Assembly (NCBI RefSeq): GCF_003002095.1
Contig: NZ_PVZC01000002.1
Location: 1-64,000 of the forward strand
Reading direction: 5' to 3'
Length of the DNA stretch: 64,000 nucleotides
DNA from: Allonocardiopsis opalescens
Lineage (GTDB): Bacteria; Actinomycetota; Actinomycetes; Streptosporangiales; Streptosporangiaceae
The translations under genes were made by a program, and so were the position numbers. Below are positions 10,313 through 18,065 of this stretch, one piece after another (within the stretch, counting starts at the first letter, position 1; every line of letters begins with the position of its first letter). A model generated the notes under the pieces. It was not told the DNA's origin. It saw nothing but the letters and a program-made list of their open reading frames with translations, and did no database searches.

Positions 10313-12076
10313 TCAGCCTCGGCGGGTGGTGGCCCAGCGGCGCAGGGTGTCGATGCGTTCGCGGAGCTGGGCGGCGGTGGCCTGGGGGGTGGGCGGGCCG
10401 CCGCAGGCGCGGCGCAGTTCGGCGTGGATGACGCCGTGCGGCTGGCCGGTGCGGTGGTGCCAGGCGCCGACGAGGCCGTTCAGCTCCTTGCGGAGTTCGG
10501 AGACGGCCTCGAAGGCCATGGCCGACTGCTCGGCGGGGTCGGGCTTGTCGTCGGCCTTGCCGCGGCGGGAGGCGGCCTGCTGCTCGGCCTTGCGCTTGCG
10601 GAGCAGGGTGGCGACCTGCTCGGGTTCCAGCAGGCCGGGCAGGCCGAGGAAGTCCTCTTCGTCGGGGGAGTCGGGCAGGCCGCCGCCGAACTCGCCGCCG
10701 TCGTAGAGCACCCGGTCGAAGGTGGCCGACGCCTCGACGGTCTCGAAGGGCAGCTCCTCGCCGACGTCGGCGGAGTCCTTGCGCTTGCGCGCCTCGCGGA
10801 CGAGGTCGTCCTCAGGCGTGAAGTCGCCCTCGCGCATCGGCCGGTCGAGCGCGTGGTCGCGCTCGCGCTCCATCTCGGCGGCGTACTCCAGCAGGGTGGG
10901 CACCGACGGGAGGAACACCGACGCGGTCTCGCCGCGGGCGCTGGTGCGGCGGACGAAGCGGCCGATGGCCTGGGCGAAGAACAGCGGGGTGCTGGTGCTG
11001 GTGGCGTAGACGCCCACGGCCAGCCGGGGGACGTCGACGCCCTCGGAGACCATCCGGACCGCGACCATCCAGCGGTCCTGGGACTCGGCGAAGGTCTTGA
11101 TCTTCTTGCTGGCGGTGGGGTCGTCGGACAGGACCACCACGGCGCCCTTGCCGGTGATCTCGCGCAGCAGCCGCGAGTAGGCGCGGGCCGACTCGTGGTC
11201 GGTGGCGATGACCAGGCCGCCCGCCTCGGGCATCCCGCGCCGCACCTCGGTGAGGCGGCGGTCGGCGGCGGCCAGCACCCGCTTGATCCAGTCGCCCTTG
11301 GGGTCGAGCGCGGCCCGCCACGCCTGGGAGAGCGCGTCCTGGGTGAGCGGTTCGCCGAGGCTGGCGGCGAGTTCGTCGCCGGTGCGGGTGCGCCAGCGCA
11401 TCTCGCCGGAGTAGGCGAGGAAGAGCACCGGGCGGACCACGCCGTCGGCCAGCGCCGGGGCGTAGCCGTAGTTGTAGTCGGCCCGGCTGCGCCGCACGCC
11501 GTCGGGGCCCTGGACGTAGCTGACGAACGGGATCGGGTTGACGTCGGAGCGGAACGGGGTGCCGGTGAGGGCCAGCCGCCGCGCCGCGGGGTCGAAGGCC
11601 TCGCGGGCGGCCTCGCCCCAGGACAGGGCGTCGCCCGCGTGGTGGATCTCGTCGAAGATCACCAGGGTGCGGCGCACCTCGGTGCGGTTGCGGTGCAGGG
11701 CGGGGTGCGCGGCGACCTGGGCGTAGGTGACGGCGGCGCCGACGAACTCGCGCGACAGCGCGCCCTCGCCATTGCGGAACTCCGGGTTGATCCGGATGCC
11801 GAAGCGCGCCGCCGCCTCGGCCCACTGCCGCTTGAGGTGCTCGGTGGGGGTGACCACCGTGATCGCCGCCACCACCCGGTTCTCCAGCAGCTCGGCGGCG
11901 ATGGTGAGCGCGAAGGTGGTCTTGCCCGCGCCCGGGGTGGCCACCGCCAGGAAGTCGCGCGGGGAGTTGCGCGTGTACTCCTGGTACGCCTCGCGCTGCC
12001 AGGCGCGCAGGCCGCGGAGGCGGTCGGCGGACCCGGCGGGGGTGGTCCGCCTCGGGGCGGTGCCGAAGGTACTCAC
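10313..12076 (-). CDS. superfamily 2 DEAD/DEAH-box helicase
   Basis: A 587-residue helicase-like ATPase. N-terminal RecA lobe: Q-like LRAWQREAY, Walker A TPGAGKT with K52, DEIH Walker B and TGTPFR motif III. C-terminal lobe: SEGVDVPRLAVGV (motif V) and QAIGRFVRR (motif VI). The layout recalls the XPB/UvrB-like restriction-type SF2 group common in actinobacteria. The C-terminus is charged and lacks a recognisable extra domain. The role in DNA or RNA metabolism is not evident from its neighbours. Confidence 0.85.
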   Translation of the reverse strand: MSTFGTAPRRTTPAGSADRLRGLRAWQREAYQEYTRNSPRDFLAVATPGAGKTTFALTIAAELLENRVVAAITVVTPTEHLKRQWAEAAARFGIRINPEFRNGEGALSREFVGAAVTYAQVAAHPALHRNRTEVRRTLVIFDEIHHAGDALSWGEAAREAFDPAARRLALTGTPFRSDVNPIPFVSYVQGPDGVRRSRADYNYGYAPALADGVVRPVLFLAYSGEMRWRTRTGDELAASLGEPLTQDALSQAWRAALDPKGDWIKRVLAAADRRLTEVRRGMPEAGGLVIATDHESARAYSRLLREITGKGAVVVLSDDPTASKKIKTFAESQDRWMVAVRMVSEGVDVPRLAVGVYATSTSTPLFFAQAIGRFVRRTSARGETASVFLPSVPTLLEYAAEMERERDHALDRPMREGDFTPEDDLVREARKRKDSADVGEELPFETVEASATFDRVLYDGGEFGGGLPDSPDEEDFLGLPGLLEPEQVATLLRKRKAEQQAASRRGKADDKPDPAEQSAMAFEAVSELRKELNGLVGAWHHRTGQPHGVIHAELRRACGGPPTPQATAAQLRERIDTLRRWATTRRG

Positions 12077-12159
12077 GGTGTCAGAAGGTTAGCCGCTGGC
12101 GCCGACACCGGCACCGCCGCCGACACGCCGGGCAGGGTGGCGTCGGCCGCACTCGCGGC

Positions 12160-12420
12160 TCACGGGGTGCCGCCCTCGGAGCCCTCGCCGCCGGAGGGCG
12201 CACCGGACTCCGGCCCCGCCGAGGGGTCTCCCCCGGCGGCCCCGCCGCCGTAGGAGGGCCCGCCGCCCTCCACGGTGACGTCGTTGAAGGGCAGGTAGGG
12301 GTCGGCCCAGGGGAAGACGACGTACCACAGCAGCGCCGCGACGCCGCCGACCAGGACGAGCGTGCCGATCAGCTTGCCCGGCAGGCCGCCGGGCAGGATC
12401 CGCCAGACGAAGCCGTACAT
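12160..12420 (-). CDS. small membrane protein downstream of sortase
   Basis: An 86-residue protein with one membrane span (about residues 15-38, KLIGTLVLVGGVAALLWYVVF) and a Gly/Ser/Pro-rich acidic tail. Its ATG shares one base with the sortase stop (TGATG), so it is coupled to the sortase gene. No known domain. It may help localise the sortase or be a small surface protein; it lacks its own sorting motif. Confidence 0.75.
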   Translation of the reverse strand: MYGFVWRILPGGLPGKLIGTLVLVGGVAALLWYVVFPWADPYLPFNDVTVEGGGPSYGGGAAGGDPSAGPESGAPSGGEGSEGGTP

Positions 12421-13343
12421 CAGGCCTCCCCGAGCACGGAGGGGCGGCCGGCGCCCTTGCCCGTGGCGTCGGCCAGCTCGGCGTGCACGATCAGCCGCTG
12501 CGCGTTGCTGAACAGCGGGTGGCAGGTGGTGAGGGTCAGCATCTCCCCGGTCGCCTCCGGCTCTTCCTCGCCCTCGGGCGTCTCGGTGGCGGTCGGCGAG
12601 ACCACCCAGTAGTCGGAGGGGTCCACCACGTGGCTCTCGGTGACCTCGTAGGTGTACCAGCCCTGCTCGGTCTCGACCACGATGGGGTCGCCGGGCGACA
12701 GCTGGTCCAGCTCCCAGAAGATGCCGGGCGTGCGGTGGCCGGCCAGCGCGAAGTTGCCGACCTGGCCGGGCAGCGCGCTCTCGGGGTAGTGCCCGGGCAT
12801 GTGCCGGATGTCCTCCTGGGTGACGCCCTCGCGGAAGGGGAGGTCCAGGCCGATGCCGGGGACGTAGAGCCGGCCGAAGACCTCGTGGGCGTCGGGCGCG
12901 GTCTCCTCGCCCGGCTCCGCGGAGTCGGACTCCTCCCAGCTCTGCGCGAGCTGGTCGTTGACGCGGTCCTGCTCGGCGCTGGCCTCGAAGCCCTTGCCCC
13001 ACACCTGGTAGGCGGCGAAGAGCATCAGCACCAGGCCGGCGGTGAACAGCAGCTCGCCGATGGTGCGGACCACGGTCTGCAGCACGCTCTGCCGGCGCTG
13101 CTTGCGCTGCCGGGCGCGGCGGGCCCGCCGCCCGCCGCCGGGCCGGGCGCCGCCGGACCGCGCCGCGCGGGGGCGGTCGCCGCCGCGCCGCTCGCCGTCG
13201 TCGGACGGGGGGCGGCGCCGGGGGCGGTCGTCGAAGAAGTGGTCGTAGTCGTCGTCGCGGTCGGCGACCTGTCCGGCCGGGCCGCCGGACCGGGCGCGGC
13301 GCGGTTCGCGCCGCGGCTCGTCGTCGTCATACGAGTCGTACAT
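12420..13343 (-). CDS. class E sortase
   Basis: A 307-residue membrane transpeptidase. A highly charged cytoplasmic region (1-85) is followed by a membrane span (about 91-115) and the sortase barrel. The catalytic triad is H203 (LAGHRT), C274 (TLTTCHP) and R283 (AQRL). Class E sortases of high-GC actinobacteria usually favour LAxTG substrates. The anchored proteins encoded 3-6 kb away end in LPRTG and LPVTG instead, so the matching is uncertain. A hydrophobic small protein gene is coupled downstream. Confidence 0.9.
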   Translation of the reverse strand: MYDSYDDDEPRREPRRARSGGPAGQVADRDDDYDHFFDDRPRRRPPSDDGERRGGDRPRAARSGGARPGGGRRARRARQRKQRRQSVLQTVVRTIGELLFTAGLVLMLFAAYQVWGKGFEASAEQDRVNDQLAQSWEESDSAEPGEETAPDAHEVFGRLYVPGIGLDLPFREGVTQEDIRHMPGHYPESALPGQVGNFALAGHRTPGIFWELDQLSPGDPIVVETEQGWYTYEVTESHVVDPSDYWVVSPTATETPEGEEEPEATGEMLTLTTCHPLFSNAQRLIVHAELADATGKGAGRPSVLGEA

Positions 13344-13396
13344 CGTTCCCCGAACGCTCGGTCTGTGGGCAGGTCACCGGGCCGTGCGGCCGCCGC

Positions 13397-14233
13397 TCAC
13401 CGTACCGGCAGCACGATGGGGGCACCGGTGCGCGGGTGCGGCAGCACTTCCACCTCGTGCCGGTAGACCTCGCTCAGCAGGTCGGCGGAGAAGACGGTCG
13501 CGGGCGGGCCATTCGCGGCAATCCGCCCTCTGGAGATTACCGCCACCCGGTCGGCGTACGCAGCCGCCAGCCCCAGATCGTGCAGGACGACGGCGACCGC
13601 GTCGCCCGCGGCGGCGTGCTCGCGGGCGATGCGCAGCACCAGTTCCTGGTGGCGCAGGTCCAGCGCGGCGGTGGGTTCGTCCAGCAGCAGGACCGGCGCC
13701 GCCTGCGCCAGCACCCGGGCCAGCGCCACCCGGGCCCGCTCGCCGCCGGACAGGGTCGGCACGCGGCGCCCGGCCAGTTCGGCGGTGGCGGTGGCGGCGA
13801 GCGCGCCGGCCACGGCGCGGTCGTCGTCGGCCGCGGCGGGGGTGCCGGCCCACGGCGCGCGGCCCATGGCCACGACCTCGGCCACCGTGAAGGAGAAGGC
13901 GACCGCGCCGTGCTGGGGCAGTACGGCGCGGCGGCGGGCCAGTTCGTTCACCGGCCAGCGCTCCAGCGGCCGCTTGTGGACGCGCACGGTGCCGCTCGCC
14001 GGGGCGAGGTCGCCGGCCAGCACCGACAGCAGGGTGCTCTTGCCCGCGCCGTTGGGCCCGACGAGCGCCAGCACCTCGCCCGCGCGCACGTCGGCGTCGA
14101 CCCCGTCCAGGACGGTGCGCGCCCCGTAGCGCACGGTGAGCCCGCGCCCGGTCAGCGCCGCCTCGCCCGGCGGGGTGCGGTGCGGCGGCGCGTCCGCGCG
14201 CCGGCCGCCCGGTAGGAAGCGGCCGGCCCTCAT
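13397..14233 (-). CDS. hmuV: heme/iron ABC transporter ATP-binding protein (HmuV-like)
   Basis: A 278-residue ABC ATPase. Walker A is GPNGAGKST, the Q-loop is PQHGAVAFSF, the signature is LSGGERARV, Walker B is LLLDEPTAALDL and the switch His is in VVLHDLG. It energises uptake through the permease whose stop codon its ATG overlaps (ATGA). With a lipoprotein binding component and HtaA surface proteins nearby, heme is the likely substrate; an iron-siderophore is the alternative. Confidence 0.9.
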   Translation of the reverse strand: MRAGRFLPGGRRADAPPHRTPPGEAALTGRGLTVRYGARTVLDGVDADVRAGEVLALVGPNGAGKSTLLSVLAGDLAPASGTVRVHKRPLERWPVNELARRRAVLPQHGAVAFSFTVAEVVAMGRAPWAGTPAAADDDRAVAGALAATATAELAGRRVPTLSGGERARVALARVLAQAAPVLLLDEPTAALDLRHQELVLRIAREHAAAGDAVAVVLHDLGLAAAYADRVAVISRGRIAANGPPATVFSADLLSEVYRHEVEVLPHPRTGAPIVLPVR

Positions 14234-15363
14234 GCCCACCCCCCGTGCCGGGCGCGGGTGCGCCGCAGCAGGTAGAAGAAGAACGGCCCGCCGATCAGCG
14301 CGGTGAGCACGCCGAGCGGGATCTCGGCCGGGGCGGCGACCGTGCGGGCGGCGAGGTCGGCGAGGACCACCACCAGCGCGCCGCCGAGGACGCCGCCCGG
14401 GATCAGCAGCCGGTGGCCGGGTCCGGCCACCATCCGGATCATGTGCGGTACGACCAGGCCGACGAAGGTGACCACCCCGGCGAAGGCGACCGCCGCCGAG
14501 GTGAGCAGGGCGACCAGCACGATGAGCGCCATCCGCAGCCGCTCGACGTCGACGCCGAGGTGGCGGGCGGGCCCCTCGCCGAGCGCCAGCAGGTCCAGGC
14601 GGCGGGCGAACAGCGGCGCCGCCGCGCAGCCCAGCACCGCGAAGGGCAGGATGGCCAGCACCTTGGCCCAGTTCGCGGCGCCGACGCTGCCGAGCTGCCA
14701 CTGGGTGATCGACTGGAGCTCGGCGTTCTGCGAGAAGTTGACGAACAGGCCGATCACCGCGCCGGCCAGCGCGTTCACCGCGACGCCCATCAGCAGCAGG
14801 GTGACGACCTCGGTCCGCCCGCCCGAGCGCGAGCAGGCGTAGACGAACAGGGTGGTGGCCATCCCGGCCGCGAAGGCGGCCAGGATCACCGTCCAGTAGC
14901 CGAAGGCCGACAGGCCGAAGAAGATCACCACCACCGCGCCGACGGCGGCGCCCGAGGAGACCCCGATCACGCCGGGCTCGGCCAGCGGGTTGGCGAAGAC
15001 GCCCTGCATCAGCGCGCCCGCCCCGCCCAGGCAGGCGCCCACGAGCAGCGCCAGCAGCACCCGCGGCGCCCTGACCTCCCACAGCACGGTCTGCGCGATC
15101 TGGTCGGGCAGCGGTCCGAGCGGCAGCCCGAGCCGGTGCAGCACCGAGCCCGCCACCTCCGGCAGCGGAACGGGGTAGGCGCCGACGCCCGCGGCGGTCA
15201 GCGCGGCCAGTACCAGTGCGGCGGCCAGCCCGCCGAGCAGCGCCGCCGAGCGCAGCGCGGCCGTGCGGCGGGCCCCGGCGAGATCGGCCGCGGCGCCGGC
15301 GGCCGGGGCGTCCTCGGCCGGGCCGGGCGGGGCGGCGTCCAGGCCGGGCGGGGCGGCGGTCAC
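14230..15363 (-). CDS. hmuU: heme/iron ABC transporter permease (HmuU-like)
   Basis: A 377-residue FecCD-type permease with about 10 membrane spans. Family features are LWEVRAPRVLLALLVGACLGGAGALMQGVFANPLAEPGVIGVSSGAAVGA and the coupling region GPARHLGVDVERLR, given here as loose landmarks at about residues 85-135 and 245-260. The GTG at 15363 overlaps the stop of the binding-protein gene in the arrangement GTGA, so hmuT, hmuU and hmuV form a coupled operon. Confidence 0.9.
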   Translation of the reverse strand: MTAAPPGLDAAPPGPAEDAPAAGAAADLAGARRTAALRSAALLGGLAAALVLAALTAAGVGAYPVPLPEVAGSVLHRLGLPLGPLPDQIAQTVLWEVRAPRVLLALLVGACLGGAGALMQGVFANPLAEPGVIGVSSGAAVGAVVVIFFGLSAFGYWTVILAAFAAGMATTLFVYACSRSGGRTEVVTLLLMGVAVNALAGAVIGLFVNFSQNAELQSITQWQLGSVGAANWAKVLAILPFAVLGCAAAPLFARRLDLLALGEGPARHLGVDVERLRMALIVLVALLTSAAVAFAGVVTFVGLVVPHMIRMVAGPGHRLLIPGGVLGGALVVVLADLAARTVAAPAEIPLGVLTALIGGPFFFYLLRRTRARHGGWA

Positions 15364-16466
15364 GACGGGGAGGCGGCGGTGCCGCCGTAGAGCCGGTCGG
15401 CGAGTTCGGCCAGCACCTGCGGGGTGCGCGGGCCGTAGCTGAGCAGCACCCCGTCCTCGAAGTCGATCACCCGGCGGTCGCGGCCGGCCGGGGTCTGCGC
15501 GACGCCGGGTATCTGCACCAGCCCGTCGACGCCGCCGACGGACTCCAGGCCGCCGGTCATCACCAGGATTACGTCGGGCTGCGCGCCGATCAGCGCCTCG
15601 GTGGTGATCGGGGTGAACGGCTGGTCGAGGCCGAGGGCGACGCCCGCGTCGGTGGCGCCGACCTCCTCGACCAGGGTGTCGGCGCCCGAGCCGCGGCCGC
15701 CGAGCAGGTACACGCCCGCGCTGCCGCGCAGGTACAGGAAGGCGACGGTGAGTTCGGGCCGGTCGGCGGGCAGCTCGCTCCTGACCTGGTCGAGCTGGTC
15801 CTCGGTGCGCCGCACCAGCTCCGCGCCGGCCTCGGGCACGCCCAGCACCTCGGCGACCCTGCCGATGCGCGCGGTCATGTCCTCGAAGGTCCACGCCTCC
15901 TCCAGGATCACCACCGGGACGCCCGAGGCGCGCAGCTGCTCGATCGCCTCGTACGGCTGGTTCCAGGTGTCGGCGATGATCAGGGTCGGCCGCTGGGAGA
16001 GCACGCTCTCGGCGCGCACGGCGTGGCCCTCGGTGACGGAGGGCAGGCCGGCGATCTGCTCGAAGGTGGCGCTGGCGTCGCGGGCCACGACGTTCTCCCC
16101 GAAGCCCAGCGTGTAGACGATCTCGGCGATCGAGCCGGTGAGCGGCACGATGCGGCTGATGTCGGCGACCTCGACGTCCTGGTAGCGGTCGACGGTCTCG
16201 GCGGTGCGGAACTCCTCGTTGACCACCGAGGAGACGGTGACCGGCAGCCGCGGCTCGTGCCGGGTCTCCAGCGGCTGCACCCGGTTCTCGGCGAGTTCGG
16301 GGACGGCGGCCGCCGCCGCTCCCCCGCCGGTGGGCTCGGCGGGCCCCGTCCCGCCGCAGCCGGCGGCCAGCAGGGCCAGGGCCGCCATGGCCGCCGCGGC
16401 CGCGGCGGCCGCGCGCAGCGGCCCCGGCCGCTCGGCCCTCCTGGACGCGCGCATCGAGCCGGGCAT
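15360..16466 (-). CDS. hmuT: heme/iron-binding lipoprotein (HmuT-like)
   Basis: A 368-residue type III periplasmic-binding-type lipoprotein. Lipobox LAAGC puts the modified Cys at residue 37. The substrate-binding lobe begins with VADISRIVPLTGSIAEIVYTLG. Candidate heme ligands are Tyr in GSAGVYLLGGRG and in LSYGPRTP, as in corynebacterial HmuT. The ATG at 16466 was preferred to an upstream ATG at 16550 because AAAGGGA precedes it and the upstream one abuts the iron box. It is first in the hmuTUV operon and probably iron-repressed. Confidence 0.88.
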   Translation of the reverse strand: MPGSMRASRRAERPGPLRAAAAAAAAMAALALLAAGCGGTGPAEPTGGGAAAAAVPELAENRVQPLETRHEPRLPVTVSSVVNEEFRTAETVDRYQDVEVADISRIVPLTGSIAEIVYTLGFGENVVARDASATFEQIAGLPSVTEGHAVRAESVLSQRPTLIIADTWNQPYEAIEQLRASGVPVVILEEAWTFEDMTARIGRVAEVLGVPEAGAELVRRTEDQLDQVRSELPADRPELTVAFLYLRGSAGVYLLGGRGSGADTLVEEVGATDAGVALGLDQPFTPITTEALIGAQPDVILVMTGGLESVGGVDGLVQIPGVAQTPAGRDRRVIDFEDGVLLSYGPRTPQVLAELADRLYGGTAASPS

Positions 16467-16556
16467 CGCACCATCCCTTTCCCGCGGACACCGCCGGCGC
16501 GCCGGCGGTGGGTGGACGGACGCCGGCCGGGACCGCCCCGCCCGACTCATAACTAT

Positions 16557-16575
16557 TTAGGGCAGCCTTACCTTA
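16557..16575. promoter_or_regulatory. IdeR/DtxR-like iron box 1
   Basis: TTAGGGCAGCCTTACCTTA matches 14 of 19 positions of the recalled DtxR/IdeR consensus TTAGGTTAGGCTAACCTAA. It lies just upstream of hmuT (minus) in the divergent region shared with the surface-protein genes (plus). Confidence 0.75.
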
Positions 16576-16581
16576 TCCATG

Positions 16582-16600
16582 ATAGCTTTGCCTAGCCTAA
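16582..16600. promoter_or_regulatory. IdeR/DtxR-like iron box 2
   Basis: ATAGCTTTGCCTAGCCTAA also matches 14 of 19 consensus positions. Its centre is 25 bases from that of box 1, so two repressor dimers could bind side by side and shut both divergent transcription units when iron is plentiful. Confidence 0.7.
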
Positions 16601-16700
16601 CTCCACCCGTCGCGTGTCGCTCCCGCACGTACCGCCGACGGTGTCCGCGCGCCCAAGGCCGTCCCCGCGACGGCACCGCCGACCGACGAGGTATGTGCCC

Positions 16701-17993
16701 ATGACCATCCGAAGGCGCGGCCCGCGCTCCCGCGGCTCCCTGGCGCGCGGCGCGCTGGCGCTCGCGGGCGCCGCCGCCCTCGCCTGCGCCCCGGCCGCCG
16801 CGGCGGCCGCCGAACCCGCCCCCTGGATCACCGCCGACCGCAGCAGCGGCCTGGACCCCGGCGGCGATGTGATCACCGTCTCCGGCGGCGGCTTCGCCCC
16901 CGGGACCGCGCTCACCCTGGCCACCTGGGCCCTGGTCGAGGACGGTACGACCGGCCCCGCGGACGGCGGCGACGGCCCTGACGGAGCCGCCGATCTCGAC
17001 ACCGCCGTCCAGGTCTCCGCCGACGCCTCCGGCGCCTTCCGCGCCGAGCTGGCGGTCAACGCCGGCTTCGCCGCCGCGCTGGAGCCCTGGCTGGCCGGCT
17101 ACGAACTGCGGGCCTCCAGCGGACCCGGCGGGCGGCCGCCGGCCGCCGTCCCGCTCGCCTTCGCCCTGGACGACGAGGCCGACGACCCGCCGGAGGCCGG
17201 CCCTGACGGCGGAACCGGCGGCACCGCCCCGCAGACCCCGCCGCCCGCGAGCGCCCAGCGCACCGGCACCGCCCCCGAGGCGGCCCCGGCCGCCGCCGAG
17301 CAGCGCTCGGCGCCCCGCCCGCAGGCCGCCGCCGAGCGGAGCGCCGCCGACCCGTCGCTGTCGGTGTCCCAGACCACCGGCCTGGACCCGCAGGGCCAGA
17401 CCGTCACGGTGGAAGGCAGCGGCTTCCCGGTGAACCGCGGCGTCTACGTCGCGCTGTGCGTCGACAACGGCCCCGGCGAGCGGCCCACCCCGTGCGTCGG
17501 CGGCGCCGACATGTCCGGCGAGGGCGGCCACTCCGCCTGGATCTCGTCCAACCCGCTGCCCTACGGCGAGGGCCTGGCCATCCCCTACCAGGGCGAGGGC
17601 GAGAACGGGTCCTTCTCGGTCCAGATCGACGTGCTGGCCGCCTCCGGGGGCACCGACTGCCTGGCCCCCGGCACCAGCTGCGTGATCGCCGCCTTCCGCG
17701 ACCACCTCGACATCGCCGACCGCTCCCTCGATGTGCGGGTGCCGGTCGGCTTCGCCACCGCGGGCGGCCAGGGCGGCGGCGCGGACCAGGACGACCCGGC
17801 CCCGTCCGGCACCGGCGGCGGTACCGCCGGCGGCTCAGAGGGCGGTACCGCCGGCGGCGGGCCGCTGCCGCGCACCGGCGCGGCCCTCGCTCCGCTGGCC
17901 GCCGCGGCCGGCGTGCTCACCCTCGGCGGCGCCGCCGCGATGCTCGCGGCGCGGCGCCGCGGCACCGGACCGGACGGCTCCGACCCGGCCTGA
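16701..17993 (+). CDS. secreted cell-wall-anchored protein with Ig-like modules (LPRTG)
   Basis: About 430 residues: signal peptide (1-35), two related beta-sandwich modules each starting with a SSGLDP or TTGLDP motif (about 45-155 and 215-350), a Gly/Ser/Asp-rich linker, and a sorting signal with LPRTG, hydrophobic span and AARRR tail. No complete HtaA domain is seen. The modules match the Ig-like insert of the HtaA protein encoded next, so it probably works in the same surface heme route. Start follows GAGG by nine bases. It lies downstream of the two iron boxes. Confidence 0.82.
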   Translation: MTIRRRGPRSRGSLARGALALAGAAALACAPAAAAAAEPAPWITADRSSGLDPGGDVITVSGGGFAPGTALTLATWALVEDGTTGPADGGDGPDGAADLDTAVQVSADASGAFRAELAVNAGFAAALEPWLAGYELRASSGPGGRPPAAVPLAFALDDEADDPPEAGPDGGTGGTAPQTPPPASAQRTGTAPEAAPAAAEQRSAPRPQAAAERSAADPSLSVSQTTGLDPQGQTVTVEGSGFPVNRGVYVALCVDNGPGERPTPCVGGADMSGEGGHSAWISSNPLPYGEGLAIPYQGEGENGSFSVQIDVLAASGGTDCLAPGTSCVIAAFRDHLDIADRSLDVRVPVGFATAGGQGGGADQDDPAPSGTGGGTAGGSEGGTAGGGPLPRTGAALAPLAAAAGVLTLGGAAAMLAARRRGTGPDGSDPA

Positions 17994-18065
17994 GACCCGC
18001 ACCGGCCGCGCCCGCGCGGCCCCCACCCCATCCCCACCCCGACACACCATGAGGACGGCAGCAGC